Numbered from the stretch's first letter, positions 34,212-43,396 are shown. The stretch: 64,000 bases of DNA from Thalassovita gelatinovora (GCF_001458355.1 NZ_CYSA01000016.1:186001-250000); one strand, 5' to 3'. Numbers and translations are program-made. The notes: generated by a model not told the origin, from the letters alone.

Positions 34212-35177
34212 TTATTCGGACGCCAAACCGGCCATGTGGCACAGGATTTCGAACATCACCGACGCACCGAGGTAAGCGGTGCCCCCGGACGCATCGAAGG
34301 GCGGCGACACTTCGACCAGATCGGCCCCGGCAATATTGACCCCGTCAAGCAGGCGGGCGACCTGCAATGCCTGATAGGAATTCGGCCCGCCCACTTCGGG
34401 GGTGCCGGTGCCGGGGGCAAAGGCCGGGTCGACGAAATCGATGTCATAAGACACATAGGTGGGCGCCTTGCCGACGATTTCCTTGGCTTCGGCCATCACA
34501 TCTTCGGGGCCGCGGGCGTGGAATTCTTCGATCGGGATCACCCGAATGCCGACGCTGTCGGCGAAATCGCGGTCTTCGCTGTCATAGGTGGTGCCACGGA
34601 TGCCGATTTGCACGACCCGCTTGGGATCAAGAAGCCCCTCTTCGACCGCGCGGCGGAACGGGGTGCCGTGGGTGTACATCGTACCGCCGAAATAACTGTA
34701 AAACAGGTCGGTATGGCTGTCGAAATGGATCATGCCCAGCGGATCGGGTTTACCCAAGGCACGCAGGATCGGCAGCGAATTGAGGTGATCACCCCCGGCG
34801 GTCAGCGGCCGAATGCCGTTGGCGCGGACCTGTTCGAAGAATGTGGTGATCCGCGTCATGCTGTCGTGCAAATCCGCCGGGTTCGGGGCGACATCGCCCA
34901 TATCGGCGCAATTGGCCATCTCGAAAGGGCGCACCCCGGTCGCACCGTTCTGGGCCCGGATCATCGTCGACATGTCGCGCAGCTGACGCGGCCCATGCCG
35001 TGGCCCCGGACGGTTGGTGGTGCCGGAATCCCAGGGCGAACCTATAAAACCGATCTGCACGTCCTTCAGGCGCGGGTGATCGAAATTGACATGCGGCAAC
35101 CGCATGAAGGTCGGAACACCGGCATAGCGCGGCAGGTCAAAGCCGGAAACCGGATGGAAAAAGGGATCGCTTGTCAT
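34212..35177 (-). CDS. speB: Agmatinase-family ureohydrolase
   Basis: This 321-residue Mn-type ureohydrolase carries all metal motifs: TAGGDHLNSLPIL, MIHFDSHTDLFYSY and YVSYDIDFVDPAFAPGTGTP. It cleaves a guanidino group to release urea; agmatine, guanidinobutyrate, proclavaminate and guanidine are known substrates in the family. The normal GGDHS is GGDHL here, and the HFDAH motif is HFDSH. It is the last gene of an operon with a NitT/TauT-type importer and two dehydrogenases, which suggests catabolism of an imported guanidino compound, not polyamine synthesis. The gene symbol refers to the family only. Confidence 0.85.
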   Translation of the reverse strand: MTSDPFFHPVSGFDLPRYAGVPTFMRLPHVNFDHPRLKDVQIGFIGSPWDSGTTNRPGPRHGPRQLRDMSTMIRAQNGATGVRPFEMANCADMGDVAPNPADLHDSMTRITTFFEQVRANGIRPLTAGGDHLNSLPILRALGKPDPLGMIHFDSHTDLFYSYFGGTMYTHGTPFRRAVEEGLLDPKRVVQIGIRGTTYDSEDRDFADSVGIRVIPIEEFHARGPEDVMAEAKEIVGKAPTYVSYDIDFVDPAFAPGTGTPEVGGPNSYQALQVARLLDGVNIAGADLVEVSPPFDASGGTAYLGASVMFEILCHMAGLASE

Positions 35178-35189
35178 TGTTGGCTCCTA

Positions 35190-35921
35190 TCAGATCATCA
35201 CGCTGCCACCGTTCACGCCGAAACACTGGCCGGTGACGAAATTGCTATCGGGGCTTGCAAGGTAGCAGGCCATTGCGGCGATATCTCCGGGCTGACCTAA
35301 CCGCGCCAGCGGCGTCGCCATATCCTTGGCCAACTGTTCGGGGCTCATGCTGTCGGGGCTGGTCATGTCGGTTTCAATCGATCCGGGGGCGATGGCATTC
35401 ACCAAGATCCCCGGCGCCAGTTCCCGCGCGAAGGTGCGGGTCAACGCGATGATCCCGCCTTTCGACGCGGTGTAAGCCGCCATTTCCTCGCGGCCAAGAA
35501 TCCCTAGGTCGCTGGCGATATTGATGATCCGTCCGGTCTGGCAGCGCCGGACAAAGGCACGGGCCGCAAGGAAGGTGCCACGCAGGTTGACCGCGATCAC
35601 CCGGTCGAAATCGGCCACTTCGGTTTCGGCAAGCGGGCTTTCGCGCAGAATGCCGGCATTGTTGACCAGAATGTCAGGCGCACCGAAGGCGTCGGTCGCG
35701 GCCTCGAAAAACGCTTCGATCTGGGCTTCGTCGGCCACGTCAGCGGTGACGGCGATGCCATCCGAAAGCGCCTTGATCGCCGTCAGCGTGTCCGCTGCGG
35801 CCGGATCACCGGGATGACAGAACGCCACCTTGGCGCCATGCGACGCCAGCGCCAGCGCAATCGCCCGGCCAATGCCGCGCGACCCGCCGGTGACAATAGC
35901 AAGCTTGCCGTGCAACGTCAT
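35190..35921 (-). CDS. Short-chain dehydrogenase/reductase
   Basis: This 243-residue Rossmann-fold oxidoreductase has the cofactor loop AIVTGGSRGIGRAIALALAS, NNAG in DILVNNAGILRESPLAETEV, and the catalytic Ser-Tyr-Lys as IINIASDLGILGREEMAAYTASKGG (YxxSK at about 150). The C-terminal VTGQCFGVNGGSVMI is classical. It belongs to the FabG-like group. It overlaps the next upstream dehydrogenase gene by 4 bases, so the two may carry out consecutive or alternative steps on the same alcohol or ketone. Substrate unknown. Confidence 0.9.
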   Translation of the reverse strand: MTLHGKLAIVTGGSRGIGRAIALALASHGAKVAFCHPGDPAAADTLTAIKALSDGIAVTADVADEAQIEAFFEAATDAFGAPDILVNNAGILRESPLAETEVADFDRVIAVNLRGTFLAARAFVRRCQTGRIINIASDLGILGREEMAAYTASKGGIIALTRTFARELAPGILVNAIAPGSIETDMTSPDSMSPEQLAKDMATPLARLGQPGDIAAMACYLASPDSNFVTGQCFGVNGGSVMI

Positions 35922-36685
35922 GACATCACCTCTCCGCGATCAACATTGATGGCCTGCCCGGTGATATTCGCCCCACCCGACGAGGCAAGGAACATGTAGG
36001 TATTGGCCATGTCGCGCGGTTCCATCAATCCGTCGATTGCCTGCGCCGACATGATTTCGGCCTGCACCTCTGCCTCGCTGCGCCCGCTGGTTTCGGCCAG
36101 TTCTCTCAGCGAATTCATCGCCGGTCCGGTCTTGACCCAACCGGGGCATACCGCGTTGACACAAATCCCGCGCGGACCAAGTTCCTGCGCCCAGGTACGG
36201 GCCAGACCGATCAGCGCGTGCTTGCTGGACACATAGGCCGAAAATCCCGGAACGGCGGTGCGCGCCCAGATCGAAGCGGTCAGAATGATCCGCCCCCCAT
36301 CGGGAATGCGTGTCACCAAGGCATCGGTCACGTTCTGGGTGCCGGTGATGTTGATCGCGATGATCCGCTCGAACGTCGCGTTGCCGGTCGGGTTGTCCCC
36401 GGTCAGCGGCGTCGGGCGTTCAAGCCCGGCATTGTTCACCAACACGTCGATCCGGTCGATATCGCGCAGCCGCTCCGTCACCATCGCGGCATCGGCGATG
36501 TCGCATTGGATCGCGCGCACCTTACCCGGCAATTGCCGGGCCGCGTCGTGGATCGCATCGGTATCGGCCAGAACGATCAGGTCGGCCCCGGCCCGGGCAA
36601 AGCCTTCGGCGACGCCATAGCCGATTCCGCTGCTGGCCCCCGTCACCAGCACCGTCTTGCCGGAAAAATCGAAACTTACGCTCAT
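35918..36685 (-). CDS. Short-chain dehydrogenase/reductase
   Basis: This 255-residue SDR has VLVTGASSGIGYGVAEGFAR (cofactor loop), DVLVNNAGLERPTPL, RIILTASIWARTAVPGFSAY with YVSSK as catalytic Tyr and Lys, and a C-terminal ANITGQAINVDRGEVMS. It differs enough from the neighbouring SDR to act on a different step. It overlaps both neighbours by 4 bases, so it is tightly coupled into the operon after the ABC ATPase. Known SDRs in such operons oxidise hydroxy acids or amino alcohols; the substrate here is unknown. Confidence 0.9.
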   Translation of the reverse strand: MSVSFDFSGKTVLVTGASSGIGYGVAEGFARAGADLIVLADTDAIHDAARQLPGKVRAIQCDIADAAMVTERLRDIDRIDVLVNNAGLERPTPLTGDNPTGNATFERIIAINITGTQNVTDALVTRIPDGGRIILTASIWARTAVPGFSAYVSSKHALIGLARTWAQELGPRGICVNAVCPGWVKTGPAMNSLRELAETSGRSEAEVQAEIMSAQAIDGLMEPRDMANTYMFLASSGGANITGQAINVDRGEVMS

Positions 36686-37482
36686 TCCACGCCCCTTCCC
36701 TCTTCTCGCATCAACCGCATCAATCGGGATTCCAGTTCGGCATAACCGTCCAGCTTGACCGCCCGTTCCTTGTCGGCGATGCGCTGGCCTTGCTTGAACT
36801 CCGGCACGATTTCTTCCTTCACCCGGCCCGGATGGCTGGACAGGAACACGATCTTGTCGGCCAGAAAAATCGCCTCTTCCAAATCATGGGTGACGATCAC
36901 CATGGTGGTGTTGGTCTGTTCGGCGACATTGATCATCAATTCCTGCATCAACCACCGGGTTTCGGCATCAAGCGCCCCGAAAGGTTCGTCCATCAGCAGG
37001 ACTTCGGGATCATTTGCCAAGGTCCGGGCAATGGCGACGCGCTGGCGCATCCCGCCAGAAAGCTGCGAAGGATAGACATCGGCGAATTTGCCAAGCCCGA
37101 CAAGGTTGATGAACCGTTCCGCCCGTTCGCGCCGTTCGTCCGGGTCGATGCCGTTGATCTTCATTCCGAATTCGACGTTCTTGCGCACCGACAGCCAATC
37201 GAACGACGTATAGGCCTGAAACACCATGCCGCGATCGCGCCCCGGCCCGTCGACGGTACGCCCGCCGATGGCTATTTCACCCTTAGTGGGGATTTCCAAT
37301 CCTGCCATCATTCGCAGGATCGTCGACTTGCCGCAGCCCGAAGGCCCAAGCAAGACGCAGATCGAATTCTGCTCGACCTTGAAATTGACATCCTGAACAG
37401 CCGTTACACGGTTTCCGCCGCCCAGTTCGAACACCTTGGTGATGTTCTTGATCTCCAATGCGGTGACTTGGGTCATGATCAT
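36682..37482 (-). CDS. NitT/TauT-type ABC transporter, ATP-binding protein
   Basis: This 266-residue ATPase is of the nitrate/sulfonate/taurine group: Walker A LLGPSGCGKSTILRMMAGLE, Q-loop RGMVFQAYTSFDWLSVRKNV, signature LSGGMRQRVAIARTLANDPE, Walker B VLLMDEPFGALDAETRWLMQ and H-loop MVIVTHDLEEAIFLADKIVF. It works with the permease and binding protein upstream in the same operon. Overlaps of 4 bases on both sides indicate translational coupling. A second ATG two codons in (MTQVTALEI) is possible as the start. Confidence 0.93.
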   Translation of the reverse strand: MIMTQVTALEIKNITKVFELGGGNRVTAVQDVNFKVEQNSICVLLGPSGCGKSTILRMMAGLEIPTKGEIAIGGRTVDGPGRDRGMVFQAYTSFDWLSVRKNVEFGMKINGIDPDERRERAERFINLVGLGKFADVYPSQLSGGMRQRVAIARTLANDPEVLLMDEPFGALDAETRWLMQELMINVAEQTNTTMVIVTHDLEEAIFLADKIVFLSSHPGRVKEEIVPEFKQGQRIADKERAVKLDGYAELESRLMRLMREEGRGVE

Positions 37483-38321
37483 TTCTTCTGCAAATAGGGG
37501 AAGGCCCGGCGATGCAAGGCGGCGAAGGCGAGGTCAAAAACAAGGCCAAGCACACCGATCACGATGATGCCCGACAGGATCTCGTCAGTTTTCAGAAAGC
37601 GGCGGGCGCGCATCATCATCGCACCGATCCCGGTGGTCGAAGCGACGATTTCGGCGATCACCAGATAGGTCCAGGCCATCGCAAGCATCTGGCGCATCGC
37701 GACCATGATGTCGGGCAGAACGGCGGGGAAAATCACCCGGGCCACGACCGTGCCACGGCTGGCCCCAAGGGTCAGCGCGGTTTCGACCAGTTCTTCACGG
37801 ACATTCTTGGTGTGATCCATGATCAGCGTGATCAGGAAAAAGATGACACCGATGAACAGCAGCGCCAGCTTGGGGGCTTCGCCGGTGCCGAACCACATCA
37901 GCAGGATCGGGATGAAAGACGGGGCCGGCAGGTAACGCCAGGCCGAAACGAATGGGGCGAAAACCGCTTCGATCGCGGGAAAGCTGCCCATCATCACGCC
38001 CAGCGGCACCGCGACGGCGATCGCCATGCCAAAGGCACCGATCACCCGGGCGATCGAAATCATCACATCGGACCCGAAGCCGCGATTGAAGAAAAGATCG
38101 ATTGTGGTGGCAAACACCTGCTGCGGTGCGGGCACCAGCAGTTCATTCACCATTCCGGTCGCCGAAGCGAAAATCCAGACGCCGAAAAATACCATCCAGA
38201 TTGCGAGTGCCGACAGGATGCTCTGACGTCGGCTTACGGGTTTTCTTAGCCTGAAAAACGGTCTTGAAGGGGATTGGGCCGTCACTGCTCTGCTCCGGTC
38301 TAAGGGATGGGGGGGCACCAT
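37479..38321 (-). CDS. NitT/TauT-type ABC transporter, permease
   Basis: This 280-residue inner-membrane permease has six or so membrane segments and the BPD_transp_1 core: LGASRGTVVARVIFPAVLPD is the EAA loop and MLAMAWTYLVIAEIVASTTG follows it, as in SsuC/TauC. It begins 22 bases after the binding-protein gene and overlaps the ATPase gene. It imports the ligand delivered by the binding protein encoded at 38344. Confidence 0.93.
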   Translation of the reverse strand: MVPPHPLDRSRAVTAQSPSRPFFRLRKPVSRRQSILSALAIWMVFFGVWIFASATGMVNELLVPAPQQVFATTIDLFFNRGFGSDVMISIARVIGAFGMAIAVAVPLGVMMGSFPAIEAVFAPFVSAWRYLPAPSFIPILLMWFGTGEAPKLALLFIGVIFFLITLIMDHTKNVREELVETALTLGASRGTVVARVIFPAVLPDIMVAMRQMLAMAWTYLVIAEIVASTTGIGAMMMRARRFLKTDEILSGIIVIGVLGLVFDLAFAALHRRAFPYLQKK

Positions 38322-38343
38322 CCGGTGCCCCCGGATATCTGGA

Positions 38344-39402
38344 TTATTGCGCGATCAGTTCCTGGCGATAGCCAGACGCTGCAAGATCGCCCATCAGGCT
38401 GCAATCGATGCCAGCAGCGGCGTCGATCTTCTTGTCCATCAGGCCAAGCTTGATCCACCATTCGTTGGTCAGTGCAATCGAATCCACCATCGACCCGTTT
38501 GCCATCCCGAACGGACCGTCGCCCTCAAGCACACCGCACAGCCGGGCGCTTTCATCGAAATCGAGCATATAAATGCCACCTTCGAAGCTTTTGCCATTGG
38601 TGCCGATCACAAAACCGATGTCTTCTTCCGGCCATTGCAGGAATTTGGCCATCGCCTTGTTGGTTTCCGCGACATGAGTACTCCAGTACCCCAACCCGTC
38701 CCAACGCGCTTTCAGCACGGCAAGGGCGGCATCACGGTTCTCGGCGATGAAGTTCTTGTTCATGTAAAGCGAATCCATGAAGATTCCGGTCTTCAGCACA
38801 TCCGGGTCGGACGTGTTGACGATCGAACGGGCCCCCGGCTTGGCTTCGAGCACCTTCGAAATCCAGGGCTCATACATATAGGCCGCCGCAAGATCGCCCG
38901 ACATCATCGGCCCAACCGCTTCGTCGGCGTTCAGGTTCACCCATTCCACCTGATCAGGGGAAATGCCTTCGGAATCAAGCCAGATGCCCATCAGCAAATG
39001 ACCGATATACGCCTGCGGCGCGGCCACTTTCAACCCCGGCAGGTCTGCCGTTTCGATTTCCGGCGACAGGATCACGTGATCGACCCCGTAGGATGGGTTG
39101 AGAAAGGCGACGTTGACCACGTCGGTCCCCCGATCGACCACCAGCGGGGTGTATTCCGCGGTACAGCCATAGACATCGATCTGACCGGCCGCGAGCGCCG
39201 CGTGGCCCCCAAGCGGGTCTTCGAAGATTGTGATTTTCAGATCGTGATCCGGGATCAGGTCGTTCTGGCGGGCGACTTCAAGCATCGCATAGCCGGGCCA
39301 GGATACGCAGATCCCAACATTGATTTTGTCAGCAGCGGCCGCGCCAGCGCTACCTCCTGCTGCAATGGCCGCAGCGGCCGCGATATTCAGAATGGAGCGC
39401 AT
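38344..39402 (-). CDS. NitT/TauT-type ABC transporter, substrate-binding protein
   Basis: This 352-residue periplasmic protein starts at ATG 39402 after GAGGT; the frame extends 5 codons upstream. It has a signal peptide (MRSILNIAAAAAIAAGGSAG). The NMT1/SsuA-like fold is seen in INVGICVSWPGYAMLEVARQ, FEDPLGGHAALAAGQIDVYG, APQAYIGHLLMGIWLDSEGI and SGDLAAAYMYEPWISKVLEA. It is the first gene of the six-gene operon. The ligand is unknown; relatives bind sulfonates, nitrate, pyrimidine precursors or guanidine, and the operon's agmatinase favours a guanidino compound. Confidence 0.9.
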   Translation of the reverse strand: MRSILNIAAAAAIAAGGSAGAAAADKINVGICVSWPGYAMLEVARQNDLIPDHDLKITIFEDPLGGHAALAAGQIDVYGCTAEYTPLVVDRGTDVVNVAFLNPSYGVDHVILSPEIETADLPGLKVAAPQAYIGHLLMGIWLDSEGISPDQVEWVNLNADEAVGPMMSGDLAAAYMYEPWISKVLEAKPGARSIVNTSDPDVLKTGIFMDSLYMNKNFIAENRDAALAVLKARWDGLGYWSTHVAETNKAMAKFLQWPEEDIGFVIGTNGKSFEGGIYMLDFDESARLCGVLEGDGPFGMANGSMVDSIALTNEWWIKLGLMDKKIDAAAGIDCSLMGDLAASGYRQELIAQ

Positions 39403-39539
39403 GGTCATACCTCGCAAGTTGTCGTGATTCCTTGTTGTGCAAATAACTTTATCGAGTAAAAACTTTTATGCAATAAAATATTTTGCTTGACCAAATCCGC
39501 CAGTTGGCCGAATGTCCGATGAAATCAAAGGAGAAAACG

Positions 39540-40169
39540 GTGAGCACCCTACGTGCACGACAGAAAGAAGACCGGAGAAACCGCATCGTGTCTTCGGCGA
39601 AAACCCTTTTCAAAGACAAAGGGTACGACAAGACGACGATTGAAAATATCGCCGTGGCCGCAGAAGTGTCCGGGGTGACCGTACACAATTATTACGGCAC
39701 CAAGGCAGGTGTGCTGCTGGCGCTGGTGATCGAAAGCGACAAGCAGTTGATCGCACAGCTCGACGAATCTATGCCGCATGAACAGGGCGACCTCATTACA
39801 TTGATGATTGCCTTTGCCCGTCGGATCATGGCCCACGCGATCAAGACGCTGGAAAAGGATATCTGGCGACAAGTCATCGCCGCCGTCACAACCGAAGCAG
39901 GCACCCCGCTCAGCAAGGCCTATTCCAAGCTCGACGAACAGCTTTCCTTCGTGCTTGTCCGTCGCATCGAAGCGATGCAGGCGGCAGGAACCCTTCCGGG
40001 CGCGGTGAACCCGCTGCATCTCGGGCGCGCCCTGTTCCAGCTTCAAAATGCCCGCTTCATCGAATTCATATCGTCCGACCAGGTTACGCAGGACGAAATC
40101 GAAACCCGCCTGCGCAATGATCTTGTTGCGCTGTTTTCCGTTTGCATCGATCAGGCCCACTCGGCCTGA
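39540..40169 (+). CDS. TetR-family transcriptional regulator
   Basis: This 209-residue regulator has a start decided by AAAGGAG at 39527-39533, six bases before GTG 39540; TTG 39483 and ATG 39519 have no such site. The DNA-binding part reads RQKEDRRNRIVSSAKTLFKD, KGYDKTTIENIAVAAEVSGV, TVHNYYGTKAGVLLALVIES. The C-terminal effector domain is unassigned. It is divergent from the ABC/agmatinase operon across 137 bases and is followed closely by a deacetylase-fold gene, so it probably controls both. Confidence 0.88.
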   Translation: MSTLRARQKEDRRNRIVSSAKTLFKDKGYDKTTIENIAVAAEVSGVTVHNYYGTKAGVLLALVIESDKQLIAQLDESMPHEQGDLITLMIAFARRIMAHAIKTLEKDIWRQVIAAVTTEAGTPLSKAYSKLDEQLSFVLVRRIEAMQAAGTLPGAVNPLHLGRALFQLQNARFIEFISSDQVTQDEIETRLRNDLVALFSVCIDQAHSA

Positions 40170-40195
40170 CATCGTTTTATTTCCGGGAGTCACCC

Positions 40196-41056
40196 ATGTT
40201 CCTCAACCCGATCACCTGGCCCGAAGGCAAGCGCAGCGCTGCCTGCATTACATTCGACATCGATGCGGATTCACTCATCCGCACCGCCCGCCCCGATGAT
40301 GCCGAACTTAGGTTGCAGGCGATCTCGATGGGCCGCTACGGGCCGACGGTCGCCATGCCCCGCATCCTCGACACGTATCGCCGCTTCGGTCTGACCCAGA
40401 CCTTCTTCATGCCGGCATGGGTGATGCAGACCTACCCGGACACCGTCGAAGCGATTTTGAAAGATGGCCACGAAATCGGGCATCATTCGTGGATGCACGA
40501 AGACCCGATGATGCATTCGGACGACGTCGAAGCCGAACTGTTCGACCGCGCCCTCGAAGTGCATGTAAAAATGACCGGCCGCAAACCACGCGGCTACCGC
40601 GCCCCGGTCTATTCGATGACCCCGGCGATGGTTGACCGGCTGATCGAACATGAATTTGTCTATGACAGTTCGATGATGGCCGACGATCTGCCCTATCTTG
40701 TCGAAACCCCCAAAGGCAGCCTGATCGAAGTGCCGCCGCATTGGGGCACCGACGATTGGCCGCCCTTTGCCCATTTTGGCGAAATCGATTACCTGATGCC
40801 GGTGCGCGCCCCGTCGGACGGGATTCGCGCCTTCGCCGAAGAATTCGACGCCATGCACGACGCGGGCGGGTTCTGGATGCCGGTGCTGCACCCGTTCCTG
40901 ACCGGGCGCTTGGCGCGGTGGCGGGAAATGGAAAAGCTGATCGAACGGGCGCTGAACACCGGCGAAGTCTGGTTCGCCCCGATGGAACAGATCGCATCAC
41001 ATGCGCTGTCGAACCGCGATGGTTTGCGTCGGGAACGGATCGGTGACGCGGGCTGA
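40196..41056 (+). CDS. Polysaccharide-deacetylase-fold hydrolase
   Basis: This 286-residue protein has the NodB fold: ACITFDIDADSLIRTARPDD (first Asp), KDGHEIGHHSWMHEDPMMHS (HxxxH-like metal motif), KPRGYRAPVYSMTPAMVDRL and MPVLHPFLTGRLARWREMEK. It is a homologue of the PgdA/PuuE-type group, which includes amidohydrolases of small molecules as well as peptidoglycan deacetylases. No signal peptide, so it acts in the cytoplasm, which points to a small amide. GGGAG precedes the ATG at 40196. Its position next to the TetR gene divergent from the agmatinase operon suggests a role in that pathway. Confidence 0.85.
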   Translation: MFLNPITWPEGKRSAACITFDIDADSLIRTARPDDAELRLQAISMGRYGPTVAMPRILDTYRRFGLTQTFFMPAWVMQTYPDTVEAILKDGHEIGHHSWMHEDPMMHSDDVEAELFDRALEVHVKMTGRKPRGYRAPVYSMTPAMVDRLIEHEFVYDSSMMADDLPYLVETPKGSLIEVPPHWGTDDWPPFAHFGEIDYLMPVRAPSDGIRAFAEEFDAMHDAGGFWMPVLHPFLTGRLARWREMEKLIERALNTGEVWFAPMEQIASHALSNRDGLRRERIGDAG

Positions 41057-41122
41057 CCCACCGCTGCATCGCTCAATCACAGCAGCGGCCCCACGGATCG
41101 GGGCCGCGCGCGTCGCAGGTTG

Positions 41123-42169
41123 TTACACTGCAACCGCCCTTGCATCAGAAAACGACAACAGCTTTCGGCTCTTTTCGTCCCACAGATGAAGCCGCGCACA
41201 GCGGAAGCTTTCCCAAAGCGTGATGCGCTGCGACTGGGCAAGGATGTCATGATCCCGCACCACTTCGCTCAGCCGATAGAACGGAATGCGGCTGGCCAGA
41301 TGATGCACATGGTGAACACCGATATTCGCGGTGACCCACCGCAGGACACCGGGCAGGTCGTAATAGGAACTGCCGTTCAATGCCGCCTCTTGCACGGTCC
41401 ATTGGTCATCGTGATCCCAAACGGTGTCTTCGAACTGGTGTTGGACATAAAAGAACCAAACCCCCGCCATCGCGGCCAAAAGCGTCGTTGGCAGGAACAC
41501 CAACAGCAGAACATCCAGACCGCCCAGCCAAACGATCACGCCCAGCGCGACCGCAATCGCGGCATTGGTCGCCAAGGCACTCAGCCAATAACTCTGTCCT
41601 GACCGCATCTGCCCGATCGGCAACCGGTTTTGCAGGAAAAACAGATAGAACGGGACAACGCCCAGCAGGAAAAGCGGATTGCGCACCAATCGATACAAGG
41701 CCCGTCCGGTCCAGCTTTTTTGCCGGTATTCCCGCACGGTGAGCGTCGGCATATCGCCTGTGCCACGCTTGTCGAGATTCCCGGTCGTTGCATGGTGAAT
41801 CGAATGATTTTTGCGCCAGACATCATAAGGCGTCAGCGTCATGACGCCCAGAATCCGACCGACCCAGTCGCTCAGTTGGCGGTTCTTGAAAAACGCACCA
41901 TGGCCGCAATCGTGCTGGATCATGAACAAGCGCATCAGAAAACCCGCATTCGCCAGAGCCAGCGCCAAGGCCAGCCAGGGACTGATCGACACCGACCACC
42001 AAGCCAAAGCCCAGATCGCTAAAAAGGGCACCAAGGTCACGGTCAATTCGAAAATACTGCGGGAGAGGATCGGTTCGCGATACTGGGCGAGGATCCGGGT
42101 CCATTCATAGGGCTTCAACAGGCTATCTTTCGTTTGGATTATCTTAGGTACCCTTCGTTCTTGAGGCAC
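41123..42169 (-). CDS. Membrane fatty acid desaturase
   Basis: This 348-residue integral-membrane di-iron enzyme has three His boxes: HDCGH (IQHDCGHGAFFKNRQL), HSIHH (KNHSIHHATTGNLDKRGTGD) and HVHH (NIGVHHVHHLASRIPFYRLS). Membrane pairs lie between them. It introduces a double bond into acyl chains of membrane lipids. The family's length is 310-360 residues. It is alone, transcribed toward the deacetylase gene. A cold-shock gene lies a kilobase away, but no shared control is visible. Confidence 0.9.
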   Translation of the reverse strand: MPQERRVPKIIQTKDSLLKPYEWTRILAQYREPILSRSIFELTVTLVPFLAIWALAWWSVSISPWLALALALANAGFLMRLFMIQHDCGHGAFFKNRQLSDWVGRILGVMTLTPYDVWRKNHSIHHATTGNLDKRGTGDMPTLTVREYRQKSWTGRALYRLVRNPLFLLGVVPFYLFFLQNRLPIGQMRSGQSYWLSALATNAAIAVALGVIVWLGGLDVLLLVFLPTTLLAAMAGVWFFYVQHQFEDTVWDHDDQWTVQEAALNGSSYYDLPGVLRWVTANIGVHHVHHLASRIPFYRLSEVVRDHDILAQSQRITLWESFRCARLHLWDEKSRKLLSFSDARAVAV

Positions 42170-42195
42170 CTTTTGTGTTCAGTTTGTACCGTGTG

Positions 42196-42441
42196 TCAAC
42201 TTTTTCCGTCGGCCTTGACGCGGGTTTTCTGCGCCGCGTCTTTGATCTGTGCTTGAGGGGCTTTGGTAACCGTGCTGGCCTCTCTCTCAAGCCGGGCCTT
42301 GCGCAGCCGCGCGGTCTTGGTTTCGCGCTTTTCCGCTTCGTCGTCCAAAATTTCCCACGCCGCGCGCGTGGTCTTGTCGATCAGCGTTTCAGCGCGCGGC
42401 TTTTCAGCCTTGAACAACGTGTCCTTTGTAATTTTCGCCAT
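42196..42441 (-). CDS. Small basic conserved protein, paralogue of 10811-11044
   Basis: This 81-residue protein starts at ATG 42441 (MAKITKDTLFKAEKPRAETL), eight bases after AAGGAG; the frame extends 17 codons upstream. It shares IDKTTR, then D/E-EAEKRETKTARLRKARLERE, with the protein at 10811 in the groESL island, and both have a Lys/Ala/Thr-rich tail. It lies 27 bases past the desaturase start, convergent to nothing. Likely a short charged helix; function unknown. Confidence 0.8.
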   Translation of the reverse strand: MAKITKDTLFKAEKPRAETLIDKTTRAAWEILDDEAEKRETKTARLRKARLEREASTVTKAPQAQIKDAAQKTRVKADGKS

Positions 42442-42569
42442 CTTTTCTACTCCTTGAAAGGTGCTGTGCAGGGCTGCACCAATGGGCCGCAAACGTTGGG
42501 GGACTGGACGTTACCGATCACCGGATCATCCAAACCGGCGGACCCACAACAAAGCCCCGCCCGCCTCGA

Positions 42570-42842
42570 TCAAAAAACGGCAGCCTTATCGATACCCATC
42601 TGCTCTGGCAGAAAGCCCGCAGTCTTCGCCGCCGACTGGAACGCGTCGCGCGCAACACCAACCGTTACAAGACAGTGCATCGCCGCATCAACCTGTGTCA
42701 GCGCGTCCTCGCGTTTGCGGTCGGCCACCGGCCATTTTTTCCGCAGCCAATACTGCGCCTGTTCAATCGTAGTGATCTGTTGTGTGTCCCCTTCCGGCGA
42801 AACGACAACGGTCATAGGGTTTCCCCAATTAATTTCTATCAA
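42570..42842 (-). CDS. DUF982 domain protein
   Basis: This 90-residue protein has the DUF982 layout: EINWGNPMTVVVSPEGDTQQ, ITTIEQAQYWLRKKWPVADR, EDALTQVDAAMHCLVTVGVA then DAFQSAAKTAGFLPE. DUF982 proteins are small, common in alphaproteobacteria and uncharacterised. The ATG at 42842 is taken because members usually open with a W-x-x-P strand a few residues in. It stands alone between the small basic protein and the cold-shock gene. Confidence 0.8.
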   Translation of the reverse strand: MIEINWGNPMTVVVSPEGDTQQITTIEQAQYWLRKKWPVADRKREDALTQVDAAMHCLVTVGVARDAFQSAAKTAGFLPEQMGIDKAAVF

Positions 42843-42958
42843 GTTTGTCTTTTCCTTAATTTTCGCGATGGCCAGCTGTGAAACTCAGGGGCCATATCAA
42901 ATAAAAGGCGAAAACGGTCAAAGGCCGCTTCCGCCTCGTAATCCATCTCGCCGCAGGC

Positions 42959-43165
42959 TTATGCCAGCGCAAGATTGGTCGCGGATTCACGACCGTCCCG
43001 ACCGCTTTCGATATCGAAGGTCACAGCCTGCCCATCATCGAGCTGTTGCAGCCCAGCGCGTTCAAGCGCCGAAATATGAACGAAAATGTCCTTCGATCCT
43101 TGCTCGGGGGCAATGAAGCCGAAACCTTTTTGGGTGTTGAACCATTTCACGGTGCCATTGGCCAT
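42959..43165 (-). CDS. cspA: Cold-shock domain protein
   Basis: This 68-residue CSD protein binds single-stranded RNA/DNA through RNP1 (KGFGFIAPE) and RNP2 (DIFVHISAL). The start MANGTVKWFNTQKGFGFIAP at 43165 fits the family; the extra 11 upstream codons do not. GGAGACAAC lies before the ATG. The symbol is a family name only. The gene is monocistronic with a 230-base upstream region, enough for the long leader usual for such genes, though I cannot point to a cold-box. Confidence 0.93.
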   Translation of the reverse strand: MANGTVKWFNTQKGFGFIAPEQGSKDIFVHISALERAGLQQLDDGQAVTFDIESGRDGRESATNLALA

Positions 43166-43396
43166 CGTGTTGTCTCCTTGTTTGATCGCCATCCGCAAAA
43201 CGCGATGGCCCGGCCCAGTGTCGTCATAAAATCAACTGAGGCCGTCAGGAAACAGAAGGTCGTAAGAAGAAGCTTTGCCCGTTTTAAGTAGGCATACATA
43301 AGCCTCATTGCAAGTGCGCAGGGCCGCGAACCGAAAAATGGGTTGTTCAAGCCGTCTCAGGATGCACAAACGTCATCCCACCGTCCTGCGATCAAA

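Noticed and set aside
33618-35300. 560-codon open frame on the plus strand
   Set aside because: It is antisense to the agmatinase gene, whose metal motifs, start and terminator are clear on the minus strand; the plus frame has no recognisable domain.
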